This document shows positions 6,255-6,604 of a DNA stretch of 6,604 bases, piece by piece. The DNA is from CAISIP01 sp031367285 (lineage in GTDB: Bacteria > Pseudomonadota > Gammaproteobacteria > Burkholderiales > Burkholderiaceae_C): the NCBI GenBank assembly GCA_031367285.1, contig JANLPN010000137.1, positions 1-6,604 of the forward strand, given 5' to 3'. The stretch's first letter is position 1, and every line of letters begins with the position of its first letter. The notes beneath the pieces were generated by a model. It was not told where the DNA came from, made no database searches, and saw only the letters and a list, made by a program, of their open reading frames with translations. The position numbers were made by a program, and so were the translations under genes.

Positions 6255-6604
6255 ATGTTAGTCGAGAAAAACGTCCCACTACAGCTTTACAACACTTTTC
6301 ACATTGTGGCCAAGGCGTTTTCGCTGGTCCGTATCGGCAGTGTCGCGGACCTGTTGCGGATCGTGGCCGACCCGCGGTTGGCGCGCGAGCCCAAGTTCAT
6401 TCTGGGGGGCGGCAGCAATATCGTGCTGACCGGTGACGTCAAACCGCTGGTGCTCAAGGTCGAGGTGATGGGCAAACGTCTGGTACAGGAGACGGCCAAG
6501 GGCTACACCATCGAAGCCGGCGCGGGTGAAAACTGGCACGACCTGGTGGCCTGGACCCTGCAACAGGGTTATCCGGGGCTGGAGAATCTGGCCATGATTC
6601 CGGG
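6255..6604 (+). CDS. murB: UDP-N-acetylenolpyruvoylglucosamine reductase MurB (partial, C-terminus beyond the right edge)
   Basis: FAD- and NADPH-dependent cytoplasmic enzyme that reduces UDP-GlcNAc-enolpyruvate to UDP-MurNAc, the second committed step of peptidoglycan precursor synthesis. 116 complete codons are visible of an expected 330-350. The N-terminal FAD-binding domain is recognised from NTF at 13-15, the FAD-binding loop LGGGSNIVL at 50-58, the AGAGENWHDLV stretch at 88-98, and GLENLAMIP at 108-116, which ends at the window edge. ATG 6255 gives the typical MLVEKNVPLQ start. No clear Shine-Dalgarno is seen upstream. The gene is divergent from yajQ; no convincing promoter could be picked out of the 75-nt gap. 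Confidence 0.96.
   Translation, partial: MLVEKNVPLQLYNTFHIVAKAFSLVRIGSVADLLRIVADPRLAREPKFILGGGSNIVLTGDVKPLVLKVEVMGKRLVQETAKGYTIEAGAGENWHDLVAWTLQQGYPGLENLAMIP

Overview
This is a GC-rich, densely coding chromosomal window with no sign of mobile DNA. Gene content and protein style suggest a betaproteobacterium, most likely Burkholderiales and possibly Comamonadaceae. The taxonomic call is inferred from the look of the proteins, not from a database search.

Layout. (1) 1-2663, minus strand, transcribed right to left: an alpha/beta hydrolase, then prfB (release factor 2, with its classical programmed +1 frameshift intact), then a HAD-family phosphatase that runs off the left edge. The HAD start overlaps the prfB stop (TAATG), so these three probably form one operon. 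(2) 2870-4042, plus strand: a YbaK-type Cys-tRNA(Pro) deacylase followed 42 nt later by plsY (acyl-phosphate glycerol-3-phosphate acyltransferase). (3) 4063-6179, minus strand, order yajQ, secreted retropepsin-like aspartic protease, HD-GYP-like protein. The genes are almost touching (4 nt and 1 nt between stop and proposed next start), as expected for a translationally coupled operon. It converges on plsY across only 20 nt. (4) 6255 to the right edge, plus strand: the first third of murB, divergent from yajQ.

Most of the genes are housekeeping: translation termination (prfB), translation proofreading (ybaK), phospholipid synthesis (plsY) and peptidoglycan precursor synthesis (murB). The least ordinary part is the yajQ/protease/HD-GYP-like group. 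YajQ proteins can bind c-di-GMP, and the HD-GYP-like protein belongs to a fold that hydrolyses c-di-GMP. Here it has lost the HD dyad and the GYP motif, so it looks more like a sensor or effector than an enzyme. Its reading frame also carries an in-frame TAG at 4977-4975 between a plausible N-terminus (GTG at 5022) and the body of the gene, which points to a nonsense mutation, a sequencing error or an unrecognised start. No RNA genes, CRISPR arrays, insertion sequences or convincing rho-independent terminators were seen. I found no clear previously undescribed system; the items above are the ones worth checking.
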